From NCBI GenBank assembly GCA_964555675.1, contig CAZKTU010000062.1, positions 1-29,691 on the forward strand: a stretch of 29,691 nt of DNA, in the 5' to 3' direction. Origin of the DNA: CAIWXH01 sp964555675 (GTDB taxonomy: Bacteria > Chloroflexota > Chloroflexia > Chloroflexales > Chloroflexaceae). The notes below the pieces were generated by a model. It was not told where the DNA came from and did not search any database. It was given only the letters and a program-made list of their open reading frames with translations. The translations under genes were made by a program, and so were the position numbers. This document shows positions 1 through 8,236 of this stretch, piece by piece. Positions within the stretch are counted from its first letter, which is position 1, and every line of letters starts with the position of its first letter.

Positions 1-2
1 GC

Positions 3-671
3 CCGCTGATCCTGGTGATGCCCGGCCTCTCCAGCGACGACAACGCCGTCCCCGGCATGCTCACCGACTTTCATAGCCCCGCCCTCGCCGCCGGCGTCCC
101 CGGCGTCGGCACAGGCCTGTTCCAGCGCTTCTTCTTCGACGAGCTGATCCCCCAGGTCGACGAGGGCTTTCGCACGCTCCCCACAGCCCGCTCGGTGGCC
201 GGCTTCTCGCTCGGCGGCTATATGGCCGTCAAGGCCGCCGCGCTGCGCCCCGAGCTCTTCGCTAGCGTGGGTGCCTTCGACGGCTCCTTCCCCTACGCCA
301 GTGACGCCGGCACCGCCGCTCGCCCCGGCGATGGCCTCTTCGCCCCGCCCATGTTCGACGCGCCCCTCGGCCGCCCCCGCGACCCCGCCTGGCTGGCCGC
401 AAATAACCCGATCTGCCTGCTGCTCAGGGCCGACCCCGCCGCCCTGCGTCGCCTGAGCTGGATTATTCAGTACGGCCCCGAGTCGATCGAGCCCTGGGGC
501 TCCAATTTCTACCGCGGCGAGTACCTGCTGCGCGCCCTGCGCACCCTCGGCATCGAGAACGCCGCCCCCGTCGCCGCCCTGCCCGATGGCGAGCATATCT
601 GGCGCATCGCCGACCGCCATATCGAGCAGACGCTGCCCCTCCACTGGGCCGCCCTGGCCCGCCGGATGTGA
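3..671 (+). CDS. Alpha/beta-hydrolase esterase, 5' truncated by window edge
   Basis: The reading frame is open from the first codon in the window and no start is convincing inside it, so the N-terminus lies upstream. The visible part resembles the esterase D / putative esterase family of alpha/beta hydrolases. The nucleophile elbow GFSLGG has its Ser codon at 207-209, and a C-terminal DGEHIW supplies the likely catalytic His (codon 594-596). Such proteins hydrolyse acyl or S-acyl esters; the substrate cannot be told from sequence. It ends in TGA at 669-671, 31 nt before the next gene, so the two could be co-transcribed. The family call is fairly safe, the specific activity is not. Confidence 0.8.
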   Translation, partial: PLILVMPGLSSDDNAVPGMLTDFHSPALAAGVPGVGTGLFQRFFFDELIPQVDEGFRTLPTARSVAGFSLGGYMAVKAAALRPELFASVGAFDGSFPYASDAGTAARPGDGLFAPPMFDAPLGRPRDPAWLAANNPICLLLRADPAALRRLSWIIQYGPESIEPWGSNFYRGEYLLRALRTLGIENAAPVAALPDGEHIWRIADRHIEQTLPLHWAALARRM

Positions 672-702
672 CAGCGCCCCGTTTCCGGGGTACAGTACCT
701 CT

Positions 703-2163
703 ATGCGCCCTAAAGAGAAGCCAAAAGAGACCGACCTCGTCGCCGCCCTGCTCAGCTTGCGCTGGCCCCTCGCCGGCGTGGTCGGGCTGATCTTCGCCCT
801 CACCCGCCTTGTCGAGAGTGTCCTGATCGGCTTCAGGCCCACAGCCCCCGTGGCCAGCACCGTCGAGGCGCTCTTCTGGGGTCTGCTCGCCGCCGGGGCG
901 ATCTACGCCGTGCTCAGCTGGGCCGCCCGCCAGGAGCTGCGCCGCCGCACCGCCGAGGCCTCGATGCTCGACGAGCTGCGCCACACCAATGCGCGCCTCG
1001 AGCTGCTCTACGAGCTCAACCAGCGTATCGCCAGCAGCGATACGCTCGACGATGTGCTCGACTACGCCATCACCCTGCCCGCCCGCCTCTTCAGCGCTCG
1101 GGCCGCCGCACTTGTGCTGCACGACGAGCAGGGCCAGGCCCTCACCGCGCGCTGCGTCGGCCTCGCCGAGGACCAACTGGCCGCCGCCCGCTCGGCCTTT
1201 ACGCTCCCCGCGATGGTCAGCGAGGTGAAGACCCCGCGCGTCCTGACGCCTCGCGTCAGGCCTCCGGCCGGCCTCGTCGCCTGCCTGATCATCCCCCTCG
1301 CCGAACGCAACGATGCGCCGATCGGCTGGGTCGAGGGCTATGTGACCGACACGAGCCTCATCCTCCCCGGCCAGGAACCCATTGCGCCGCCCGATGTCGC
1401 CGGCGGCCAGCCCTCGTCCGAGGTTATGGCCCTCCTGCTCACCGTCGCCGGCGAGCTCGCCGAAGCCATCCAGGGGAGTCGCCGCCGCGCCCGCGAGATT
1501 GCCAGCATCGCCGCCCTCGAGCAGGCGATCACCGAGGAGCGCACCCGCATCGCCCGCGACCTCCACGATGGCGTCGCCCAGAGCCTCGCCTTCCTGCGCA
1601 TGCGGGTCGACCTGTGGGAAGACTGGCTCGAGCAGGAGCCCCAGCGCCTGCACGACGAGTTCACCTCGGTCAAGGCCAACCTGCGCCGTCAGATCGAGGA
1701 GCTCCGCCGCGCGATCTTCGCCCTGCGCCCCATGGAGCTGAGCCAGCTGGGCTTCGTGGCCGCCCTGCGCCGCTTCGTCAGCGAGTTCGCAGACCAGCAA
1801 GACTGGGAGCTCAACCTCGAGCTGAGCGAGCTGCCCGCCGATATGCCCCACGTCCTCGAGCTGGCCGCCTTCCGCTTCGTGCAGGAGGCCCTCAATAACG
1901 CCGCCAAGCACGCGGTCGCCCGGCGCATCGCCGTGCGGATCAAGACCGTCGACGGCGGGCTGCAGATCGTCGTGCGCGACGATGGGGTCGGCTTCGACCC
2001 CGGGGCCCAGGGCGAGCTCCCCGGCTCGCACCTCGGGCTGCGCCAGATGCGCGAGCGCGCCGCGGCCCTCGACGGACGCCTGACCATCCTCTCGCGCCCC
2101 GGCCAGGGCACCGAGGTGCGCGTCTGGCTGCCTATGCGCTACGCCCACGCCCCTGTGGTATAG
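703..2163 (+). CDS. NarL/DesK-type sensor histidine kinase with GAF-like domain
   Basis: A 486-residue membrane sensor kinase. Two hydrophobic segments (about residues 21-44 and 54-74) are followed by a helical linker and a GAF-like sensing domain (about 100-255). Next comes a HisKA_3 dimerisation helix with the phospho-acceptor His288 in RDLHDGVAQS, and a HATPase_c domain with N-box EALNNAAKHA (395-404), DDGVGFDPG (426-434) and a late GQGTEV motif. This is the architecture of kinases that phosphorylate NarL/LuxR-type response regulators. I chose the ATG at 703 because the protein from there begins just before the first membrane segment; the frame is open further upstream but that part overlaps the esterase. 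No response regulator is next to it in this window, so its partner is unknown. Confidence 0.92.
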   Translation: MRPKEKPKETDLVAALLSLRWPLAGVVGLIFALTRLVESVLIGFRPTAPVASTVEALFWGLLAAGAIYAVLSWAARQELRRRTAEASMLDELRHTNARLELLYELNQRIASSDTLDDVLDYAITLPARLFSARAAALVLHDEQGQALTARCVGLAEDQLAAARSAFTLPAMVSEVKTPRVLTPRVRPPAGLVACLIIPLAERNDAPIGWVEGYVTDTSLILPGQEPIAPPDVAGGQPSSEVMALLLTVAGELAEAIQGSRRRAREIASIAALEQAITEERTRIARDLHDGVAQSLAFLRMRVDLWEDWLEQEPQRLHDEFTSVKANLRRQIEELRRAIFALRPMELSQLGFVAALRRFVSEFADQQDWELNLELSELPADMPHVLELAAFRFVQEALNNAAKHAVARRIAVRIKTVDGGLQIVVRDDGVGFDPGAQGELPGSHLGLRQMRERAAALDGRLTILSRPGQGTEVRVWLPMRYAHAPVV

Positions 2164-2188
2164 ACCCCGGCGGGGCAGCCTGGCCGTG

Positions 2189-2458
2189 GCCCGTAAGGGC
2201 GCACCCATGTGTGCGCCCANNNNNNNNNNNNNNNNNNNNNNNNNNNNNNNNNNNNNNNNNNNNNNNNNNNNNNNNNNNNNNNNNNNNNNNNNNNNNNNNN
2301 NNNNNNNNNNNNNNNNNNNGGGCGCACCCATGTGTGCGCCCACCCCTCTGTGCGCCCACCCCTCTGTGCGCCCACCCCTCTGTCCGCCCACCCCTCTGTC
2401 CGCCCAGCCACCCCTGTGTACGCCCACCCCGCAGAGTAGCCCGACCAGCCTCCTAGGG
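2189..2458. repeat. GC-rich palindromic/tandem repeat element, copy 1 (contains assembly gap)
   Basis: An intergenic element between two convergent genes. An inverted repeat GGGCGCAC / GTGCGCCC with a 6-nt CCATGT loop occurs at 2197-2218 and again at 2320-2341, on either side of 100 Ns. Four head-to-tail 16-bp units CCCCTCTGTGCGCCCA (two with GTCC) follow at 2343-2406, with a fifth diverged unit at 2411-2426. The element ends in GCAGAGTAGCCCGACC (2431-2446) and CTAGGG (2453-2458). The same building blocks recur near 8.1 and 29.5 kb. The TAG stop of the minus-strand peptidase gene (2453-2455) lies in the terminal CTAGGG. It may act as a bidirectional transcription end, but this is inference. 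It also creates spurious open frames encoding GAHMGAP-like peptides. Confidence 0.85.
2220..2319. other. Assembly gap (100 N)
   Basis: Exactly 100 unknown bases, a conventional scaffold-gap placeholder, so the true length is unknown. The 23 bases on the left (2197-2219) are identical to the 23 bases on the right (2320-2342), which is what a repeat-broken assembly, or an unmerged overlap, would leave. Confidence 0.97.
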
Positions 2459-3415
2459 TCGCCTCACGGCGAGCCCGTCGAAGTCCTGGGCGCCCCATGC
2501 GGCCATGAACGGCTCCCAGGCCACCTCGTACTCCAGGGGGCGATCCGGCCCGGTGCTGGTCGGCCCGAGCACGTCGCGGATGACCACCACCTGCTCGTTG
2601 AAGCCCATCACCACCACGGCGTGGTCGTTGCCGAGGACCGTCTTGATGCGCTCGCCGCTCGGCGTGATCCAGGTGGCGGGCCGCCACGGCTTGAAGTCGA
2701 CGGTGGTCTTCATCCAGACCAGCTCGCCGCGCAACAGTGCCGCCTCGAGAGCCTCGCGGCTGCGCACCGGCGCGCTCTCGAGGCCGTAGGCGGCGAAGAG
2801 CTGAGCGATGGCCGAGCCGGTCGAGCGAGCCAGGAAGTTCTGCGTGTAGTCGCCCGAGAAGGCCGTCAGGATATCCCCGCCGTAGATCAGGTAGCCCTCG
2901 GCGCTCTCGGCGATGTACGGCTCGAGGCGCGTGTCCTGGGGCATGCGCGCGATCAGCTCGTCGACGCTCACGTCAAAGCCGTAGCTCTGCAGGATCACCC
3001 AGGCCGCGTCGAACTCGCAGGTGTACTGAAAGCGCTGCCCCTCCTTGACAGCCGCCGCGAGCAGGGCCGTGTAGACCCGGTCGCCCACGACGACAGGCGT
3101 CGGCGGCCCGGGGCTGGGGATGGGGCTCGGAGACGGGGTGGGGAGCGAGAGGGTCGGCGAGGCGATGGGCGCGCCCACCGAGGGCGTGGGTTCCTCGGGC
3201 GGCGGCGGCGTGGGGGCGGGGGCGAGTATAGGTGTAGTCGGGGTCGCCGGCGCGACAGTGGGGGGCTGGCTCAGGGCCACAGGGGTGAGGGGGGCGGGCG
3301 GCTCGGGGCGCAGGAGCGCCCGCAGGTAGGGCCGCCCGACGGTCAACAACAGCGCGGCCGCCAGGGCGACGAGGGCCAGAGCGGCCCCCGCCCAGATCAG
3401 CGACTTGCGGGACAA
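2453..3415 (-). CDS. Membrane-anchored C39-like cysteine peptidase
   Basis: A 320-residue protein with a short basic N-terminus, one membrane segment (about residues 7-25) and a long Pro/Thr/Ser-rich spacer (about 37-108). The C-terminal domain matches the Peptidase_C39-like family: candidate Cys133 in YTCEFDAAW, His265 in NDHAVVVMGF and Asp281 in VIRDVLGP, in the expected order. The N-out spacer suggests it acts on the cell surface. The start is a TTG at 3413-3415 preceded by GGAAGG at a usable distance; no ATG fits. It begins 18 nt after the upstream gene, so the two probably form an operon. Substrate unknown; many family members have no proven peptidase activity. Confidence 0.8.
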   Translation of the reverse strand: MSRKSLIWAGAALALVALAAALLLTVGRPYLRALLRPEPPAPLTPVALSQPPTVAPATPTTPILAPAPTPPPPEEPTPSVGAPIASPTLSLPTPSPSPIPSPGPPTPVVVGDRVYTALLAAAVKEGQRFQYTCEFDAAWVILQSYGFDVSVDELIARMPQDTRLEPYIAESAEGYLIYGGDILTAFSGDYTQNFLARSTGSAIAQLFAAYGLESAPVRSREALEAALLRGELVWMKTTVDFKPWRPATWITPSGERIKTVLGNDHAVVVMGFNEQVVVIRDVLGPTSTGPDRPLEYEVAWEPFMAAWGAQDFDGLAVRRP

Positions 3416-3433
3416 GGGCAGGCCTTCCTAGAG

Positions 3434-4141
3434 CTACTCTCGCGCTACGGCCACCTGGTTGCGCGGCGCCAAAGCACCGGGTTTGCTGCTGTCGGGCGGC
3501 GTGGCGGGCATCGGCAGCATCGGCGCAATCGGGCCGACCAGGCGCCCCACGATCGCCCCGAGGCGCGCGAACTGCGGCCCCAGCTCGGTCTGGTCCAGCG
3601 GGATGTTCACCGGAACGTCGAGCTTCACGGGGATCGCGGTCGTCAACTTGACGTCCATGTTCAGCTCGACGGGCAGCTCGAGGCCCGCGGGCAGCTCGAT
3701 GTTCACCGTGGCGTTGAGGTTGCCGCCGCCCCCGGGGAAGGTGATGCGGGCGGGAGCCTGCAGGGGCACCGACTCGGTCAGGCGCACGATGTTGCGCGGG
3801 GTTGTGATCGTGCTGGGGTTGATCGGCACGTCCAGCGCAATCGGCAGCTGAGTCTCGAGCGGGACGGTGTAGACGATCGTCGCGCCCTGTAGGTCGGCAA
3901 CGACATCCTGCAGCTCGGACACATTGTTGGCGGCGAAGACGCTGCCGTTCTGGGCAATCGCCTGGACCTGGTTGCGGTTCTGCAGCAGGATCCCTGCCAG
4001 GACCCCAAGGGCGATCAGCAGCACGGCATTGATGAGAAAGGAGGTCCAGATCAGCGCCTTGTAGAGGGGTGAGAGGCGGGCGTAGCGGCGAGGGGCAGGG
4101 GGAGACTCCTTGACGGGGGCGGCGCCGGGCGCATCTGCCAT
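3434..4141 (-). CDS. Single-pass membrane protein of unknown function
   Basis: 235 residues from ATG 4139-4141, which has a strong AAGGAGGT site (4147-4154 on the plus strand) 5 nt upstream; in-frame starts further upstream are less likely. A Pro-rich cytoplasmic start is followed by one membrane helix (about residues 30-52) and an extracytoplasmic domain dominated by alternating hydrophobic stretches of the type PVELNMDVKL and IPVKLDVPVNIPL, which predicts extended beta structure. I recognise no enzyme motif or named family. It lies directly upstream of the C39-like gene, so both may serve one surface process. A TATGAT hexamer on the minus strand (4204-4209) is a weak -10 candidate. Confidence 0.75.
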   Translation of the reverse strand: MADAPGAAPVKESPPAPRRYARLSPLYKALIWTSFLINAVLLIALGVLAGILLQNRNQVQAIAQNGSVFAANNVSELQDVVADLQGATIVYTVPLETQLPIALDVPINPSTITTPRNIVRLTESVPLQAPARITFPGGGGNLNATVNIELPAGLELPVELNMDVKLTTAIPVKLDVPVNIPLDQTELGPQFARLGAIVGRLVGPIAPMLPMPATPPDSSKPGALAPRNQVAVARE

Positions 4142-4241
4142 TCCGTACCTCCTTGTTGCGGGCGCGGGGGCGAGGGCCACGAGGGGCATGCGTATGATGG
4201 CGCATCATAACATACAGACATAACTACATGCCCATGCACCT

Positions 4242-4838
4242 CTAGATCCCGCCGAAGTAGCGCAGGGCCAGCCGCAGGCGCTCCTCGAGGTCGGCCGGCG
4301 CGTCGGCGGGCAGCGAGGCGATCGCGGCGGCGGCCTCGGGGGCGCTGTAGCCGAGGCTAGTCAGCAACTCGGCCAGCTCGTTGTTGATCGCGACGGCCGC
4401 GGGTGGGGTGCCGGCGGCGGCCGTGGGTAGACCCTTGAGGTCGAGCTTGCCCTTCAGCTCGAGCACCAGCCGGTCGGCGGTCTTCTTGCCGATCCCGGGC
4501 ACGCGGGACAGGCGGGCCGTGTCGCCGTGGGCGATCGCGCCGCGGATCTCCTCGGGGGCGCCCATCGAGAGCAGGCTCAGGGCGACCTTCGGGCCAACCC
4601 CCGAGACGCTCAGAAAGCTCTCGAAGAGCTGTCGCTGCTCGACCGTGGCGAAGCCGTACAGCGTCAGCGAGTCCTCGCGCACGATCAGGGTCGTGTAGAC
4701 GAAGAGCGTGTCGCCGATGGCGCCGGCCGCCCCCAGGACCGGGCGGGGGGCGTAGACCAGGTAGCCGACGCCGCCCGTCTCGATGACGAGGTGGTCGACG
4801 CCGGTGTGGATGAGGGTGCCGCGCAGTGAGGCGATCAT
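4242..4838 (-). CDS. ruvA: Holliday junction branch migration protein RuvA
   Basis: 198 residues, the usual RuvA length. The N-terminal OB-like domain (MIASLRGTL..., GVGYLVYAP) is followed by two helix-hairpin-helix motifs, SGVGPKVALSLLS and PGIGKKTADRLVLELK, and a small C-terminal three-helix domain ending LRLALRYFGGI that normally contacts RuvB. RuvA binds four-way junctions as a tetramer or octamer and loads the RuvB motor during recombinational repair. ruvB and ruvC are not adjacent, so the complex is encoded at separate loci here. The ATG is at 4836-4838; the ribosome site is weak, but the N-terminus is canonical. Confidence 0.97.
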   Translation of the reverse strand: MIASLRGTLIHTGVDHLVIETGGVGYLVYAPRPVLGAAGAIGDTLFVYTTLIVREDSLTLYGFATVEQRQLFESFLSVSGVGPKVALSLLSMGAPEEIRGAIAHGDTARLSRVPGIGKKTADRLVLELKGKLDLKGLPTAAAGTPPAAVAINNELAELLTSLGYSAPEAAAAIASLPADAPADLEERLRLALRYFGGI

Positions 4839-4876
4839 GCTGGCCGTCCCGTCTTCTGGGCAGTCTGATGCCCTGG

Positions 4877-4882
4877 ATTATA
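4877..4882 (-). promoter_or_regulatory. Probable -10 box of ruvA
   Basis: TATAAT on the minus strand, 38 nt upstream of the ruvA ATG. No good -35 hexamer is visible at 16-19 nt. Confidence 0.45.
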
Positions 4883-4912
4883 GCACCGCTCGCCCTGACG
4901 CGGCGCGTCATC

Positions 4913-4942
4913 TTGACAGGGACTATGCGAGCTTGGTATACT
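4913..4942 (+). promoter_or_regulatory. Housekeeping-sigma promoter: TTGACA, 18 nt, TATACT
   Basis: A -35 TTGACA (4913-4918) and a -10 TATACT (4937-4942) separated by 18 nt form a near-consensus promoter pointing at the CocE-type hydrolase at 5096. The implied untranslated leader is about 145 nt and contains no obvious gene. Confidence 0.7.
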
Positions 4943-5095
4943 TCTCATAACGCGCTGTGTAATATAGCTGACCTTACCGCCCCCAAAGCCCGAAAGCGAG
5001 GCTGCTCCGATGGTGGGCCTGCAGATCGACGCTGATGTCGCAGGCGAGGGCGTACCGCGCCATCGTCACGCCGCCCGACGCCGGGTGCTGCCCTG

Positions 5096-6883
5096 ATGCG
5101 GCGCCCGCTCGCCGCCCTGGGGCTGGCCGGCCTGGCCGGGGCGGGCCTCTACGCCTCGCGTCGCGCCATTGTCGGGCGCGCCCTCGGCTTGCGCCCCGCC
5201 GAGCACGCGGTCGCCGTCACGCGCGATCTGCCCGTCGCCATGCCCGACGGGGTCACCCTCTACGCGGACCACCTGCGCCCCAAGGCCCCCGGCAGCTTCC
5301 CGACGATCCTCATCCGCACGCCCTACGGTCGCCCCTCAGAGGGTGGTCCCCTCAGCCTGCTGCTGCACGGGGGGGCCCGGCTCTTCGCCGAGCGGGGCTA
5401 CAACGTGGTCATCCAGGGCGTGCGCGGGCGCTTTCGCTCGGGCGGCGTCTTCGAGCCCTTCGTCAACGAGCGCGACGACGGGCGCGCCACCCTGGACTGG
5501 ATCGCCGCCCAGCCCTGGTTCGACGGCAACCTGGGCATGTGGGGCGCCAGCTATGTGGGCTATACCCAGTGGGCGGTCGCCGCCGATGCCCCGCCCTACC
5601 TGCGGGCGATCGTGCCCATCGTTAGCGCCTCGCGCCCATCGCAGGCCTTCTACCCCCAGGGCAGCTTCAGCTACGAGTTCGCCCTGCGCTGGGCCCACCT
5701 GCTGACGCTGAGCGACCGCCCCGGTCACGGGCTCGATCGGGCCACCCTGGCCCGGCTCGTCTCGCCCCGCGCCCAGGCCGCCCTGCGCGCCGCCATGGCG
5801 GGCGGCGCCTTCGCCGAGGCCGACGCGGCCACCCTGGGCGAGCCCGTGCCCTACTACCAGCGCTGGCTCGACGAGCCCGAGCAGCAGGCCGCCTACTGGC
5901 GGGGCGTCGATCACGACAGAGGCCTGGGCCGCATCAACGCGGCGGTGCACCTGGTGGCCGGCTGGTACGATCTCTTCCTGCCCGAACAGCTGGCCGACTA
6001 CAACGACCTGCTGGCGGCGGGGCGCAGCCCATGCCTGACCATCCTGCCCTATGCCCACGGCGACCTGGCCCTCAGGGGCGCCAGTGTGCGCGAGGGCCTC
6101 TGGTGGTTCGACGCTCATCTGAAGGGGCGGCGCGAGCTGCTCGAGCGCCGCGCCGTGCGCCTGGCCCTGGCGGGCTCGCGCGAGTGGCACGAGATGGACT
6201 TCTGGCCGCCCCCCGCCCGAAGTGTGCGCTTCCACCTCCACGCCGAGGGCCGCCTCGCCCCCGAGCCGGCCCGCGCGGGCGCCTCGCAGTACAGCTTCGA
6301 CCCGCGCGACCCGACGCCAGCCATCGGCGGGCCGGCCTTCAATCGGCTGGCCGGCCCGCGCGACCAGCGACCCCTCGAGGCGCGGCCCGACGTGCTGACC
6401 TTCACCAGCGCGCCCCTTGAGGCTGACCTCGACCTGATCGGCCACGTGCGCCTCGAGCTCTACGCCCGCTCGAGCCTCGCCCACTGCGACTTCGTGGGCC
6501 GCCTATGCGTGGTGGAGCCAGATGGCCGCAGCCTGAATGTCTGCGAGGGCATGGTCAGAGTAGCGCCGGGCGAGCCGGAGGCCGCGCCCGACGGCGCCCT
6601 GCGCCTCGAGATCGCCCTCGGGGCCAGCGCCAGGCGCTTCAAGGCCGGCCAGCGGCTGCGGCTCCATATCTGTAGCGCCGCGCACCCGCGTCTGGCCGTG
6701 AACAGCGGCGACGGCCGGGCCCTGCGCGAGGGCGCCACCGCCGGACAGATCGCCCACCAGAGCATCCTCCACGATGATCGACACCCCTCGGCCCTGGTGC
6801 TGCCCACCGTCTCGGCAGAGACGCGGCGGGCCATGGCCGGGGACGGACCGACCGAGAGGGCGGAGCGGATGGCTACGCCCTAG
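5096..6883 (+). CDS. CocE/NonD-family hydrolase (X-Pro dipeptidyl-peptidase S15-like)
   Basis: A 595-residue alpha/beta hydrolase. A short hydrophobic N-terminus precedes the core, which opens with MPDGVTLYADHLRP. The nucleophile Ser152 lies in GMWGASYVGY, with Asp292 in GWYDLF and His321 in YAHGD completing the triad. The C-terminal third is the beta jelly-roll (PepX_C type) with the typical ending on solvent-exposed strands and a histidine-containing SILHDDRHPSAL. Relatives include cocaine esterase, glutaryl-7-ACA acylase and X-Pro dipeptidyl peptidases, so ester or amide hydrolysis is expected but the substrate is open. The start is an ATG at 5096 with a weak ribosome site; no in-frame start exists upstream. 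Confidence 0.9.
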   Translation: MRRPLAALGLAGLAGAGLYASRRAIVGRALGLRPAEHAVAVTRDLPVAMPDGVTLYADHLRPKAPGSFPTILIRTPYGRPSEGGPLSLLLHGGARLFAERGYNVVIQGVRGRFRSGGVFEPFVNERDDGRATLDWIAAQPWFDGNLGMWGASYVGYTQWAVAADAPPYLRAIVPIVSASRPSQAFYPQGSFSYEFALRWAHLLTLSDRPGHGLDRATLARLVSPRAQAALRAAMAGGAFAEADAATLGEPVPYYQRWLDEPEQQAAYWRGVDHDRGLGRINAAVHLVAGWYDLFLPEQLADYNDLLAAGRSPCLTILPYAHGDLALRGASVREGLWWFDAHLKGRRELLERRAVRLALAGSREWHEMDFWPPPARSVRFHLHAEGRLAPEPARAGASQYSFDPRDPTPAIGGPAFNRLAGPRDQRPLEARPDVLTFTSAPLEADLDLIGHVRLELYARSSLAHCDFVGRLCVVEPDGRSLNVCEGMVRVAPGEPEAAPDGALRLEIALGASARRFKAGQRLRLHICSAAHPRLAVNSGDGRALREGATAGQIAHQSILHDDRHPSALVLPTVSAETRRAMAGDGPTERAERMATP

Positions 6884-6923
6884 CCCAGACGCCGCCGGGC
6901 GTCTCAGCACAGGAGACCCACCC

Positions 6924-8096
6924 ATGGAGTACGAGCACAGCGACGAGATCAAACTGCTGCGCCAGACGGTGCGCGACTTCGTGAACAAGGAGATCCGCCC
7001 GATCGCCAGCGCGATCGACGAGGAGGAGCGGGTGCCGATCGAGGTCGTGAAGAAGGCCGGCGAGCTCGGGCTGCTCGCCGTGCCCTTCCCCGAGAAGTAC
7101 GGCGGCCTCGACATGGGCATCACCGGTTACTGCGTGCTGATGGAGGAGCTGAACCGGGCCTGCGCCAGCACGGCGACGATCATCGGCGCCCACGCTCAGC
7201 TGGCCGCGATGAGCATCCTGATCGGCGGCAACGAGGCCCAGAAGGACAAGTACCTGCGGGCCTTGAACGAGGGCCGCCTGATCGGCGCATGGGCCCTCAC
7301 CGAGCCGAACGCGGGCAGCGACTCGGCCGCGATCAGCACCACCGCCGAGCTGCAGGGCGACGAGTGGGTGATCAACGGCCAGAAGATGTGGATCACCAAC
7401 GGCAGCTTCGCCGACGTGATCATCGTCCACGCCGTCACCGATAAGCACAAGGGCGCCCGCGGCGGCGTCAGCGCCTTTATCGTCGAGAAGGGCTACCCCG
7501 GCTTCAAGGTCGGCAAGGTCGAGCATAAGATGGGCCTGAGGGCCTCGCACACCTCCAGCCTCTTCTTCGAGGATATGCGCGTGCCGGCCGAGAATGTGCT
7601 CGGCGGGGTCGGCCACGGCTTCCAGGTGGCCATGAAGACCCTCGACATCGGGCGCTGCGGCCTCGGCGGCAGCAGCATCGGCTCGGCCAAAGAGGCCTTC
7701 GAGCTCAGCCGCAGCTACGCGATCGCCCGCCATCAGTTCGGCCGCCCGATCGCCGAGTTCCAGGCCATCCAGTTCAAGCTGGCCGAGATGGCCGTCAAGC
7801 TCTATACCATGGAGCAGATCGTCTACGATACGGCGAAGAAGGTCGACGCCGGCAAACAGGCCACCCTCGAGAGCAGCATCGTCAAGCTCTACTGCACCGA
7901 CATGGCCAGCCAGATCATCGACGAGGCCATCCAGATCCACGGCGGCATGGGCTTCTCGCGCGAGCTGCCCCTCGAGCGTATGTATCGCGACGCCCGCGTG
8001 ACCCGCATCTTCGAGGGCACCAACGAGATCCAGAAGCACGTGATCGCCCGCGAGCTGCTCAAGCAGGCCGGCTACAAGATGCACAGCCGCACGTAG
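6924..8096 (+). CDS. Acyl-CoA dehydrogenase (short-chain/butyryl type)
   Basis: 390 residues, the usual length for the family. FAD-dependent alpha,beta-dehydrogenation of acyl-CoA thioesters, with electrons passed to ETF. Family signatures are visible: ALTEPNAGSDSAA in the middle beta domain, and ERMYRDARVTRIFEGTNEIQ near the C-terminus, in which Glu364 is the expected catalytic base of short- and medium-chain enzymes. The start ATG at 6924 is preceded by AGGAG (6911-6915) at 8 nt. It follows the hydrolase by 40 nt and may be co-transcribed with it. Chain-length preference cannot be read from sequence; isovaleryl-CoA or acryloyl-CoA roles remain possible. No etfAB genes are in the window. Confidence 0.93.
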   Translation: MEYEHSDEIKLLRQTVRDFVNKEIRPIASAIDEEERVPIEVVKKAGELGLLAVPFPEKYGGLDMGITGYCVLMEELNRACASTATIIGAHAQLAAMSILIGGNEAQKDKYLRALNEGRLIGAWALTEPNAGSDSAAISTTAELQGDEWVINGQKMWITNGSFADVIIVHAVTDKHKGARGGVSAFIVEKGYPGFKVGKVEHKMGLRASHTSSLFFEDMRVPAENVLGGVGHGFQVAMKTLDIGRCGLGGSSIGSAKEAFELSRSYAIARHQFGRPIAEFQAIQFKLAEMAVKLYTMEQIVYDTAKKVDAGKQATLESSIVKLYCTDMASQIIDEAIQIHGGMGFSRELPLERMYRDARVTRIFEGTNEIQKHVIARELLKQAGYKMHSRT

Positions 8097-8102
8097 GGCG
8101 CC

Positions 8103-8223
8103 GTCCGAGCTACTCTGCGGGGTTGGGCGCACACATGGGGCGCACACATGGGTGCGCCCTTGCGGGAGGCTGGGGGCGCACACATGGGTGCGCCCTAACG
8201 GGAGGCTGGGTGCGCCCTTACGT
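8103..8223. repeat. GC-rich palindromic/tandem repeat element, copy 2
   Basis: Inverted orientation relative to copies 1 and 3. It begins with GTCCGAGCTACTCTG (8103-8117), identical to the left end of copy 3. It continues with GCGGGG and several GGGCGCACACATGG units. Two of these are complete 8-bp-stem hairpins with a 6-nt ACATGG loop (8138-8159 and 8174-8195), each followed by a GGGAGGCTGGG spacer. It ends CCCTTACG, immediately before the TATAAT of the next gene. Confidence 0.82.
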
Positions 8224-8229
8224 TATAAT
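8224..8229 (+). promoter_or_regulatory. Consensus -10 box (TATAAT) for a probably leaderless transcript
   Basis: TATAAT ends 7 nt before the ATG at 8237, so transcription would start at or next to the start codon. There is no Shine-Dalgarno sequence between them. The -35 zone falls inside the repeat element and has no TTGACA-like hexamer. Confidence 0.65.
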
Positions 8230-8236
8230 TGCGGCT

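Noticed and set aside
2197..2426. Tandem repeats as a CRISPR array
   Set aside because: Units are adjacent 16-bp repeats without unique spacers of even length, and no cas gene is in the window.
463..2427. Long minus-strand open frame across the histidine kinase and the repeat
   Set aside because: It is antisense to a clear kinase, runs through the N gap and gives low-complexity GAHRGVG-type sequence; a high-GC shadow frame.
3427..3445. Additional copy of the element end (GAGCTACTCTCG)
   Set aside because: It lies in the last codons of a coding gene and matches only part of the 13-bp end; no hairpin or tandem units are nearby.
2186..3892. 568-codon plus-strand frame starting in the repeat element
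   Set aside because: It crosses the gap and lies antisense to the C39-like and membrane-protein genes; His/Arg/Gly-rich composition without domains.
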